Below, in pieces: positions 20,644 to 30,678 of a stretch of DNA of 38,630 bases; position 1 is the first letter of the stretch, and every line of letters begins with the position of its first letter. A program made the translations under genes and the position numbers. The stretch lies in the NCBI GenBank assembly GCA_049999725.1, contig JBNGIS010020738.1:83098-121727 (forward strand). The letters are read 5' to 3'. Under the pieces are notes generated by a model, which was given only the letters and a program-made list of their open reading frames with translations, ran no database searches and was not told the origin of the DNA. The DNA comes from Haplomitrium mnioides (taxonomy: Eukaryota; Marchantiophyta; Haplomitriopsida; Calobryales).

Positions 20644-23600
20644 TGTCGGTCGAGTGTGTTTGAGTTTTTTATTTTTGTGATTACTGAGCTTCTAGCATGG
20701 TTAAGTCCTTCAGTTTGTATTAGTCATTTGCATTCCATTATATTTTATTGTTTTATTGTCAGTATTCCATCCTCCCCTTCTCTCCTCTCCCTTCTCTTCC
20801 TTTTCTTTTCTGCTTTCCCCAGTGGATGTCAAGAATCATGCAAGGCATGGAGGAGCCTTGTGAAATCAAGAGGAGTCGGATGAGAATGCAAGCAGGTTGT
20901 GGAAACGGATTTGTAGGAAAGCAAGAGGGAAGCCAGGTGGGGTGATCAAGAGCAGGGAAGGGAAATTCCAGGTCCAAGAAGGAAGGCAAGCAACTGGGAA
21001 GAGGGCCACATGCAGCTGGGCAGATCGCAGATGGGGAAGCTAGCAGAATGTGAGCAGATCGAGCAAGAGATTGCATGGGAGCTACAAATCCAATGGGGGC
21101 GCGAGGAAGCGAGGAGGAGGACAGTCAGGATTCGTGTAGAGGGCCATTGAGCGAGCGGGCCTGAAGTCACAGTAATGTGAAGAATCGCCAAGCAGCAAGG
21201 AACGACTTACAAAGGAGGATGCTGCACGCGAAGCCAGGTAGGGAGAAGGCAGCTGTGCAAAATCTGAGGATGAGGCCTTGCGGTGGGTCGCCCAGCTGAA
21301 AAGAGAGGGAAGCCCCTTCGGAATCTAAAGTCGACAGTGAAAATTGGACAAGAGGAGGAAGATCCCTGTGAGGAATCAAACTGAAGGAAGAAAGGTCCGA
21401 GGAACCCGAAAGACGGATCGGAACTGAGTCATACAACGTAGGGAGCCTCAGCTAAAAGGGTTCCGACTGGAGCTCCGCGATGGGGAGCCCCAGTCAAAAG
21501 GGTTCTGACTGGAGACCCAAAGTGGGGTCCTTAGTTAAAAGGGATCTGTTTTGAGGTGTCTGGCGGGTTGTAAGCTAAAGCTTGAAGGACGAAACAGGGA
21601 TAAGTGAAGCGGTGACTGATGAAAAGGTGACTTGTCAACATTCTACGACATGGAGGATTGTTGGAGAAGGACAACTACGAGGAAAAGCTTGAAGGGTGAA
21701 GCGATAACTCATCATGATTTTTGGAGTGATTGTGGAAGTCGAAACTTGAAGTTTGAAAGGTCGAACCAGAGGCTCGAAGGAATCCACGAGGTGCTTCGGA
21801 AGGTACGCTTCAGAAGGGTCCACGGGATCCATCGGACAGTCAACTTTGGATTAGAGGGCTGCGGCGGTCCAACGTCCACCTTGCGGGTGACGACGGATGA
21901 CGTGCTTCAGAAACGTAGCGGCTTGCGGGAGTCTGTGGGGCGCTTCAAAAACGTGGCGGCTTGCGGGAGTTTGTGGGGCGCTTCAAAAACGTGGCGGCTT
22001 GCGGGAATCCGTGGAGTGCTTCGGAAGGTACGCTTCGAAAGGGTTTGCGAGATCCATTAGATGGTCAACTTTGGAATAGAGGGTCGCGGCGATCCAACTT
22101 CCACCTTGTGGGCGGCAACGGACGGCGCGCTTCGGAAATGTGGCGGTTTGCGGAAGTCCGTAGGGCGCTTCGGAAATGTGGCNNNNNNNNNNTGCGGGAG
22201 TCTGTGGGGCGCTTCAAAAACGTGGCGGCTTGCGGGAGTCCATGAGGCGCTTCGAAAACGTGGCAGCCTGAGAAAAGTCCGCAGGGATATTTGAAAACAT
22301 GGCAGCGGGGAAAAAGCCGAAGGAAAATTGCAGATCAACCCGTGAGATACGTCGGGTAGCCAATCCGCGGTTTTGATCAGCGAACCCAACGCTCTTCGAG
22401 CAATTCTTTTCGGATCTCTTTGTAGAAAGACCTCTCCAACCACTGACTTTGGGTCTGCGCTCAACTTACTAGTTTGAAGCGATCGGATCGACGACTGCTA
22501 CGAGTTTACTAATGTGGCTAGCGACGAGGCAATCACAAGTTGGGGCTCTTCAAGTGTGAGCATTGGGGATCCGCGGAAGGCCCAGCAAATTCCATCGTCA
22601 GTCTTCTCCGAAGTTGTCCTCCCCCTACAACTGAAGGCGTCGGATTTGACCATTAATCGGAATGGCCCTCAACCATACTACCAGATGTCACCTTACCAAG
22701 AAGCGGTTGCTAACGAGAAAAACGACCAAGTCCAGTGAGNNNNNNNNNNNNNNNNNNNNNNNNNNNNNNNNNNNNNNNNNNNNNNNNNNNNNNNNNNNNN
22801 NNNNNNNNNNNNNNNNNNNNNNNNNNNNNNNNNNNNNNNGATCACTGCGACGATTGAAGGGTTGATGAAGATGCAAAATTGAGTTGTGAAAGCAAGCTCA
22901 AGGAGGAAGACGCAGCAAGCGAGAGAGGAGGGCATTCCGGGAAGGATTCACGTGAGGCGAGTGGACTCGTGCAGGGGGACTAGCGAGGGTGGAGGTGGAC
23001 TGGAGGGGCGCTGAGAATCGCTGAGCGGGGAGCTCTAGAGTCTCAAGGGATCCAGGTGGACTCATTGTTGCAGGTGGACTAGCATTTGGGAGTGTATCGC
23101 TACTTGAAGCTAAAGGGGATTCTTTCAGTCTTGAATTCATGAGAGGTTGCCAAAGGGGGATCTTGGGGTCATCTCAGCATCGTTTGTGCAAGAGCATCAA
23201 TCCTAGGGGCACTCGGGGGCGTTTCTGGTCAAATTTCTCAAGTGGGGTCGAGGGAGAAGTGGTTGTGTTAGTGCCCGCGCACTGCAGAGAGGATCCATTC
23301 GAGATTCAAGATGGAGTGGGTGGCCAGCAGTCGAGGGGACTGTCTTCCAGAGGTGGAAGTTAAAGAAATCCTCTTCTGAGCCTGAGGAAGTAAATTCAAG
23401 GCTTCTCGCTAGAGAAGTTGAAAAACTATCTGGATGAGAGTGCGTGGGTGAAGAATTTGAGGAAGGCGGGAGTTGTTGATTAGAGCTGAAGGAAAGTTTG
23501 GAGAAAAGCTTGGTTCTTGAGACGTGGGAAGGCCTCCAATGTTGGCCGGGCAGGGTGCATGTATAAGTGTATCTATGTGCATGTGTATAGTTAGATTTGT

Positions 23601-24265
23601 GTTCTGTTTGTAGTTCTGTGAAGTTCTTAGTATTTCTAGTACCTGCATTTCATTTGTTAGATCCTGAGGACACCTTGGGAAGGGGAAGTCAGGACTAATA
23701 GCATTGTATTGTGGTATTCGGATGCTGGGACTTGTTTCCCTTTGTACACAAGGTGATTGGATCCAATTGTGGACTCCAGAAGTATATTTTGGAATTGACT
23801 CAACAGCGTATCAGTCCACCCGTATGTGCCTTTGAGAAGTGAATGTGAATGAGCAGGTTTGCTGCTGAAGCAATTGTTGGCCAATGGCAAGGACTGTGAG
23901 ACAAAGAGGAATCACTTAAGGCCCCCAAGAGAGGATTTGCAAAGAGGCCATTGCATACACGAACCAATTGCCCTGCTTTATCCGCCCCTGCCTTCCAAGT
24001 TGCACCTTCCGAGGTTAAGGCCTGAAGAAGGGGTGTGACTTGCATCTGTGGACATTGGAGGAAAGTGTGACGGTAGTTGTGTGCATGCATGTGTCATGCT
24101 TGGGTGTTGTGAGGAGCTGTGGTAGTCACTCTCGAGTTGGTAAGTAGGAGTTGGGGCCAATTTGGTGCAAAGCCCCTCTCATAAAAGGTCCCGAAACACT
24201 AGTCAGCCCTTAAGTGGGTGTAAATCGGTCGAAAAAGAGTTAAAGCTCTGACCATCGGGCTGACA
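20644..24265 (+). repeat. Right LTR, 3622 bases including two N gaps
   Basis: It matches the left LTR along its whole length, from TGTCGGTCGAG to GGGCTGACA. It has the same pyrimidine tract (20768-20822) and the same 38-base array with a higher-order module at 21791 and 22016 (225 bases apart). Gaps of 10 N (22183-22192, inside the array) and 100 N (22740-22839) hide sequence. It is followed directly by the CAAAC target duplication. Confidence 0.95.
21791..22290 (+). repeat. 38-base tandem array, right LTR copy
   Basis: Same organisation as in the left LTR, with higher-order modules starting at 21791 and 22016. The number and order of 38-base units differ between the two LTRs, which points to unit gain or loss since insertion. 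The 10-N gap at 22183 falls inside the array, where assembly would be expected to fail. Confidence 0.88.
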
Positions 24266-24270
24266 CAAAC
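24266..24270 (+). repeat. Target-site duplication, right copy (CAAAC)
   Basis: It directly follows the TGACA end of the right LTR and is identical to 10925-10929. Confidence 0.95.
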
Positions 24271-24860
24271 AAAGCGTGTGAATCGCACTATTGAAGATAT
24301 GTTGCACGCTATCACACTTGAAGAATAAGAAGAGTGGAATCTTTTACTACCATTGGTAGAGTTGGCTTACAACAACTCTATCAATGCCTCAACTAAGGCT
24401 ACTTCTTTCTTCTTTATCTATGAACACTATTTGACACATGCGAGTTTGGTCACCATTGGTTCTCAGCCAGAAACGTCTTTTTAAACTTGAAGCCACTCAA
24501 GATTTTGTGCAATGAATCCATCAAGTAGTCCATCTTGCTAGTAATAAGCTTGTTATTGTGTAGAGTCATCAAAAGCAGTATGCTAATGCTCATTGAAGTG
24601 GCAAGAAATTTGGTGTAAGCGACAAAGTTTGGTTGTCTACTACTTACTCTATGCTTGGTGTTCGTAAGGTTAATGCATGTTTCATTGGGCCTTTCTCTAT
24701 CTTTCAATGCATTGGGGTTGTGGCTTATAAACTTCATTTACTAGCCCACATGAAACTTCATCCTTTTTTATTATTTTTGCTTCTTTGTAGTTACGTGTCA
24801 TGTTTCTCTTAGTTCACCAATCAACATGAATCTCCACCCTTACTTGAGATGGTGGATGCT
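24271..24860 (+). pseudogene. Integrase relic, right part, old chromodomain element
   Basis: The reading resumes in frame from the left half with RVNRTIEDMLHAITLEE, then EEWNLLLPLVELAYNNSINAST, the conserved C-terminal half of the integrase core. Later, in shifted frames, come KFGVSDKVWLSTTYSM and GPFSIFQCIGVVAYKLHL, the GPY/F-type segment that precedes a chromodomain. Stops and shifts are frequent. Confidence 0.87.
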
Positions 24861-24863
24861 TAG

Positions 24864-24998
24864 GTGGAATACAATGGGGAACCCATTCTCAAAAAGCGCA
24901 TCTTCAACTATAGGCGCAAGCAAGTCACTGCATATTTGGTGCTCTAGAAAAGGTACCCTTTATTCGAGGCTTCTTAGGAACCCTTTGCTAACTTTCGC
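24864..24998 (+). pseudogene. C-terminal chromodomain of old Ty3/gypsy element
   Basis: The frame reads VEYNGEPILKKRIFNYRRKQ, then VTAYLVL-stop-KRYPLFEAS-stop-EPFANF. This is the chromodomain pattern YLV-x-W-K-G-Y-P...A-S-W-E-P. Both tryptophan codons are TAG here, single G to A changes from TGG, and the Gly after the first is Arg. In chromoviruses this domain steers integration to marked chromatin. It identifies the old element as a chromovirus and separates it from the 13.3-kb element, which lacks the domain. Confidence 0.82.
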
Positions 24999-25056
24999 AA
25001 TGTTATATCATTGGTGTGTGCTTTTGATCATACTTGCAACAAGAATGTTGCATCTT

Positions 25057-25068
25057 AAAGGGAGGAGG
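25057..25068 (+). promoter_or_regulatory. Polypurine tract of old chromodomain element
   Basis: AAAGGGAGGAGG lies two bases before TGTAGCGAGG, the proposed start of the 3' LTR, about 60 bases after the chromodomain. Confidence 0.8.
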
Positions 25069-25070
25069 CT

Positions 25071-25500
25071 TGTAGCGAGGTCTATTGAACTTGGTAGAAC
25101 CTTGAGATTTAGTTATTGCTAAACTTAGTGAATGGAGAAGAAGTTTTTGTAAGAAGAATTTTAGAGAAGCTTCTAGAAGATATGAGAAGAAGAAGCTAAG
25201 GGAAGCTTTTAGAAGGTATGAGAAGATTAGAGACGCTTCTAGATGAAGAAAGAAGATTCTAAAAGAGAAGCTTCTAGAAAATGCCAAAAGCAAAGAAGGG
25301 ACCAAGAAAGGTTCCTAGGGGTTGAGGTACCTTCGTAATTAAGTCTTGTAAATGAAGCATAAATAGAGAGGGCTTGGCCCTTCTCCCTCATTCGGGAGTT
25401 TGGAAAGCATTGTAAGAAAGCTTTTTCTCTCTCTTCTTTCTTTTCCTTTCCTTTCTTATTGAATTTATCTTCTTTGCACAAAAGTATATTGATGTGCTAC
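25071..25500 (+). repeat. 3' LTR of old chromodomain element (right end approximate)
   Basis: It starts TGTAGCGAGG after the polypurine tract. It contains four heat-shock-element-like blocks (25155-25281) and a TATA-like ATAAATAG at 25359-25366, followed by a pyrimidine-rich leader (25425-25460), as in an LTR promoter. The partner LTR is not in the window because the left end of the element is truncated, so the right boundary is a guess. Confidence 0.65.
25155..25281 (+). promoter_or_regulatory. Cluster of heat-shock-element-like blocks
   Basis: Four blocks share the pattern GAA-nn-TTC-nn-GAA. GAAGCTTCTAGAA at 25166-25178 is perfect, with a further GAA at 25156 in phase. GAAGCTTTTAGAA is at 25202-25214, GACGCTTCTAGAT at 25232-25244, and GAAGCTTCTAGAA at 25267-25279 is perfect again. 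Starts are 30-36 bases apart and lie 80-200 bases upstream of the TATA-like box. The pattern is the known binding site of heat-shock transcription factors. Function is inferred from the motif only. Confidence 0.6.
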
Positions 25501-28500
25501 TAGCTAGTCGAGAGTTTTTACATTGAGTGGAAAAGTGCAAATTGCATAATCTATTTCGTACTTAATGGCAGTGAGTAGGAGACTGAGGTTGCTTTAGCAT
25601 ATGAGCAAGCTTGTATGTATAGAGGAGTAGGAGAGTGTGTAGACAAAAAGAGGGTTGACCAAGATTTTCTTGGAGTTGCTTGGTTAATCTTCTCCTTAAA
25701 TAGTTGAAGCCACCACTTTGCAAAAAACAAGAAGGTACTTTGCCTTTCCTGAGGATTATAATTTGAATGCTCTGAGTTGCATGCTACACAATAATTTTAA
25801 TTTAAGGTTTGCTCAATGAATAAAGAGCATCTAATATATTCTCCTCGACTTGCTCTTGTATGAAAGTGGGTAACACTTGTTGCATAGGTTAATGGAAATC
25901 GTGTGTCTTCAAGTTTATTTTCTAATAAGCTCCATCTATATGTCCCATTTTTTGTTGCAATCTAGCACCAAACCTTATGGGCATTTGCACCTTGCAAATT
26001 GTTTCCTTAAACTCTTTCTTTGCGGGTAGTCTCAACATCCAAGATGTTATTTTCATCATCATTTTTTGTTTTAGTTTATCAAAATCTAACACATCGTGTG
26101 TACTTCAAACTCTTTGTATAACTTCTGTATGGTTTTTTTATCCTGCTTGCTTACAAATGTGCCATAATAAACTTACACATGTTGAAGTCTATGTGCAATT
26201 AGTCTAGCCAGTATGCAATTTGCAAAGTCTATAAATCTACATACACGAGTGAGAAATGTACATGCTACTCAATAATACAACTATTTCAATTAATTTTCAA
26301 AACACATAGCTCTACAATGCTATTAGAATGAATATATACATGGCAATAGAGTAGTTGGTTGGGTTTTACCTTGCTCATGAAAATATCATACTACTTGCTA
26401 TTCCAATGATAAGCACTATCTAGATCGAAAATCCATATACTCACCAATACCCATGCTACCATGTCAATGATCTCCTATTAACAAGTACTTGGTGTGCTAA
26501 CTTTGCATATTTTTGAAGATGATTACTTCATGTACTAGTCAACAAATAGCACAAATCAAGCAAGAATTTGAGAGATATGCTGAACTAGATCTTGGACCAA
26601 TTGGGGTTTCAAAAAAGAGGAAGATATTATAGACAATGATATTAGTGGAAATACTTTTGCTAGTTCAGATGGCTAAAGTAGATGAGAAGGTTCAGTAAAG
26701 AGTGTACAAGCTTAAGAAAAGAAAGAGAGTGACAGGAATATTCAGGTCAAAGAATGTAAAGAGCTAGAATAAAGCTTTAGATACCAAAGAGCTACTGTCA
26801 GTAGACACCATGCTAGAAGCACATATATAGTAAGTGTAACATGTGATACAAAAAATTTGCAATTGATAATCTCACTTACACAATTTCAAACACCTTTAGT
26901 AAATAACAATGGTTCCTTTTATTCTTTTTAAAAAAACTCTTACTAAGTGAGAGTGTAGTAAAAATATTTCTTTACTAGTAAAAAATAGTAGGGAAATATA
27001 TTTAGTTTTAAATTAATTTTAGCTTATTTATATATCACTTTCTATTGATTTATCTTATTGATTCTACCAATTATTTTTTTTCAATTTTAAGCTATATAGG
27101 GGGTTTGTAGGTTGTGCAACAAATTGAGTTTGGTAAAACTTAGTAGCTAGGTTTGTGAGTCTATAAAGTAAATCCATCACTCACTCCTTTATTCTTGCAA
27201 TGAGCAAGTTTCTTATGACCATCTTATTTTTTGTGCGACTTGAACTCATCCATCATTTTGTCATTGGCAAATTCCTTCATGCCTAGTTAATAACTTTTGG
27301 AGGTTTTTGGTGGAGAAATTAAGCCTCAATGTTTTACTTGTTTTACTAATTGATTTGCTTTGGTTCCTTATTTTTTTTCATAAAAAAGTCATTTTGGAAT
27401 AATTGTGCTCATGATAGATTTTTCATAGCACCCATGTTTTGCACAACTCAATGTTGTATCCCTCAGTTTTTGAAACTTGACTGTTGTCCCCATCATCATA
27501 TTTCCTACAAACTTTGATATTATCTTCAATGAATGTTGGATCTTAAAGTTTTGGGCTATTTTAGCATTCCAACTTTGTAATCAAAGCACTCAACACTGGT
27601 TCTAGACCTAAATGCGTTGACTTAAGCAATATGAGTTCTAGTGCATTTTCAACATCTAAGATCATGTCTTTAACATTCACTCCTCTAAAAACTTTCAACG
27701 ACTAATATGTGGTAACTACTTTCTACAAGTCTCTTGCACTAGTGAGTTTCATCGCAAATGTTTTGACACACACTTTTACATGATGAGACCTACCACTAAT
27801 CTTCCCTAACTTGCAAAACCGTAGGACTTATGTCTTTCATTTTTCATGCATACAATGGTTGTGAGAGATTTATTTTCTTTGAAGAGCTAAATTAAAAATC
27901 GACATGTCAACATGCTCTTCTACAATCCTAGTATAACCCATTTATTTTCTATGATAAAGAAGTAAACTTGTACTTGCCTTCGTACAGTCGCAGTGTCAAC
28001 CTCCTCCTTTCTATAACAATCATGGTACAACCCTTTCATTTTCTATGAAGAGAAAATAAACTTGTCTTTACCCTCTTACAATTGCAGTGTTAGCCTCCTC
28101 CTTTCTATGATGAGAAAATAACCTTGATAGGATACATTTCTTAAGTTAAGTTTTCTCTAAAAGAGGAAGTTTGTGGATGATGCTAGAGGAATACTAGGCA
28201 TTGCATCCAAAATAACCTTAATTGTTTTTATGTAGGTATAACTAAAGTGACTATTTGAATGATAGTTTCATGCAAAGAAAAAGTCAACTTTGAAGATAAA
28301 TACAATTTTTTTAGTGTATAGTAAGTATGTTGTGCACACAAGTAATACTAAGAATATTGGGTACACCCTTCAAAAATTTGCTAGTTTTTAATGGCCATAT
28401 AGGAAATACTTGAGCATGCTTAAAGTTGCAAAGTATTGCCCTAATCTTTTTCAACCAAGGAATCAATACACACCAACCACAACTGAATATATCAATCATC

Positions 28501-30649
28501 AAATTCAGTGATTGGTTTATTCAATTGTGGACCAATAGTCAATATTTATCTAGATAGTTATAAAAAGATGAATCCAATTTGTTCTTAAGTAAACCTTCAA
28601 AGATAACATATCTTTTAACTTTATCCCAGTACACTTTATCCCAGTATTACAAGTTGCATACACATCTTTCATATGCTCAAGAGTGGTGATGTGTCAATTG
28701 GTTTGTGTTTATTGTAGGATCATTTTTTTTCACTATGTTTTTTTTTCCAATTAATTTGATTTTGTGCTAGTTATTTGGTTTCTTCCATATCTCGTTTTTT
28801 GATCCATATATATCTTTCTAAAAAATGGTCAATGTTAATTTAATGATTGCAACATTCACACTTGCAAAAAAAAAAACTTGCATATTTAATTTTGTTCAAA
28901 AGTTCTATAGAATTATAATAGACTGAGCATCTTTTGATCAATATTCACAAGAACTTCTTAGTCATAAATTCTTTAGTGTAATATTCTACATAATTAAATA
29001 ATAAAAAATTATTTTCTCATCATCATCATCATGCAAAGTAAATATGGAAAGTCATAGTTTAAGAATTTTTTATATGTCTTATCATTTGTGCACAAGTTTC
29101 ATTGTATGGCCATCCATAGACATAGCATGGAGATGTTTTCCTGTTTTTGATAAGAAAAAAAACATTTTGGCGTTTTAGTACACATAGCAAAGACAAATGC
29201 CACTATGTTATGATAGATTGCTAAAAAATACAAGTACACGTACATGAAATCTCTTGCATATTTTCTTCTACATTTATGTTGATTGATGGATGAACTCTTA
29301 AAAGGCTGCGCAAAGCAATCTACTTCGTCAAGAGCACAAGTGAGTGCATATGCTTGAACCTTACTATGATCAAGCATTGCATGACATATATTTGAGTTGT
29401 AAGTATAGCATAGTTGAAACTAGCATCAACTAAAACTATGAAGATGAGGGTGGGTCTCTACAATTGAAGCTTCAAACAGGTTTTGGATTCATTCCTTTTT
29501 TTATTCACTAGAATTGTTGTTGTGTTGGGGGATACAATGTAGCAAACATTTTCTTGGATAGTAAGCTACTAAGGACTATTCTTGCTTATTACTATACAAA
29601 AATAACATCATTCTTCTTGCTTAAAGCAACACAAGTGAAAAAACTACCCAAAATAGTGGGTCTTGTACTGACTAAGCAAGATTTGTGAGCCAAAATCTAT
29701 ATACATATTGAGCCTATCTTTTTCCATATTGGCAAAGATAGCAAGAAAATGAAAATTTTAAATTGTTATATAGTAGACAAGGGTGTGAGGAAAAAGTGAC
29801 ACCACTTGTATATTTGCTATGGGCAATTGCTTTGTTACAAATGTAGGTATCTAAAGTACAATATGACTTGAAAGAAAGAAAGGCTTAGCCTTCCAAAAAT
29901 CTTATTATTGGTCATGACATACACATAAGGAATTTGTAGCAATTCAAGCAAGCTATGGTTCCATTGAGTAAATTTGGCTGCACCTAAGATTTTAGAAGTT
30001 AGAAAAGACTCAAAATCTAAATTGTTGCAATAAAACTTGAGTTATTTTTGTTTTGTTACTAGTTTGGATCTTAGTTTCAATGAATTTTGTGGTGGAAGTT
30101 TTTCCTCACTTGGAATATTTTAAGCCTCAATATTCTCTATCTTTGCTACTACAAGTTGACTAGACAAATATATGATAGCTTAGCGGACTGATTTGGCTTC
30201 AAATCTTTGATATTTCTTAGATTTCATTAACAAGTTTTGTAAATACAACCTTTTGCTAATTGGGAGCATTGATTCTTCTACCATTCAATATGCTTTTCAA
30301 AGGCACTCTAGAAGGATATGCAAGTACTTGCTCTCAATTTTTTATAGAGACCAAATAAGTTATTTTAGTGGTCTATCAATATGAAGCTCTCCAATTTGTT
30401 CCCAACAAGACAATAGCCAAGGCTATGACTCTTTGGATCCTTCATATTAGAGATTTCTATGATGATCGTGATACTATATCATTAGTGATGTCACTAGTTA
30501 TAATTTGGAATAGTTGGATTGGAATATCTTGGTAAATCCTGAAACACTCAATTCGACCCTCTTTACGAGTTCTTTTACTCTGAGAGGCAGAGAAATTATG
30601 CAAAGAAGAACCAAATCCACTCACAAATCAATCACTTCATCAAATCAGT
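25501..30649. other. AT-rich intergenic DNA, no recognisable gene
   Basis: Long AT-rich stretch with short chance frames (25977-26207 plus, 28311-28502 minus, 29099-29377 minus) that match no family I know and show no gene-like context. A (CAT)n run lies near 29020. One tandem duplication is listed separately. Old, unrecognisable mobile DNA is likely. Confidence 0.5.
27921..28110 (+). repeat. 94-base tandem duplication
   Basis: Two diverged copies share CAGTGTCAACCTCCTCCTTTCT (first at 27991) and its variant at 28085, and TTCTATGA at 27948 and 28041, giving a step of about 94 bases. There is no coding content. Confidence 0.7.
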
Positions 30650-30678
30650 CCCCCCCCCCCCCCCCCCCCCCGCCCCCC
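30650..30678 (+). repeat. Poly-C tract
   Basis: Twenty-two consecutive C, one G, then six C. On the minus strand this is a long G run able to form quadruplex structures. The exact length is doubtful because such runs are hard to sequence. Confidence 0.9.

Larger units (their letters stand above)
10930..24265 (+). mobile_element. Complete 13.3-kb Ty3/gypsy element with 3.6-kb LTRs
   Basis: Two LTRs (10930-14551 and 20644-24265) begin TGTCGGTCG and end GGCTGACA. They enclose gag, protease, reverse transcriptase, RNase H and integrase in the Ty3/gypsy order, with a polypurine tract before the right LTR and CAAAC target duplications outside. In a hand-compared stretch of about 160 bases (from 11104 and 20822) I count about 12 differences between the LTRs, mostly transitions, so the insertion is not recent. 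About a dozen in-frame stops and four frameshifts in the internal region make this copy non-autonomous. No chromodomain is seen after the integrase. It sits in the same orientation inside the pol gene of an older element. Confidence 0.95.
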
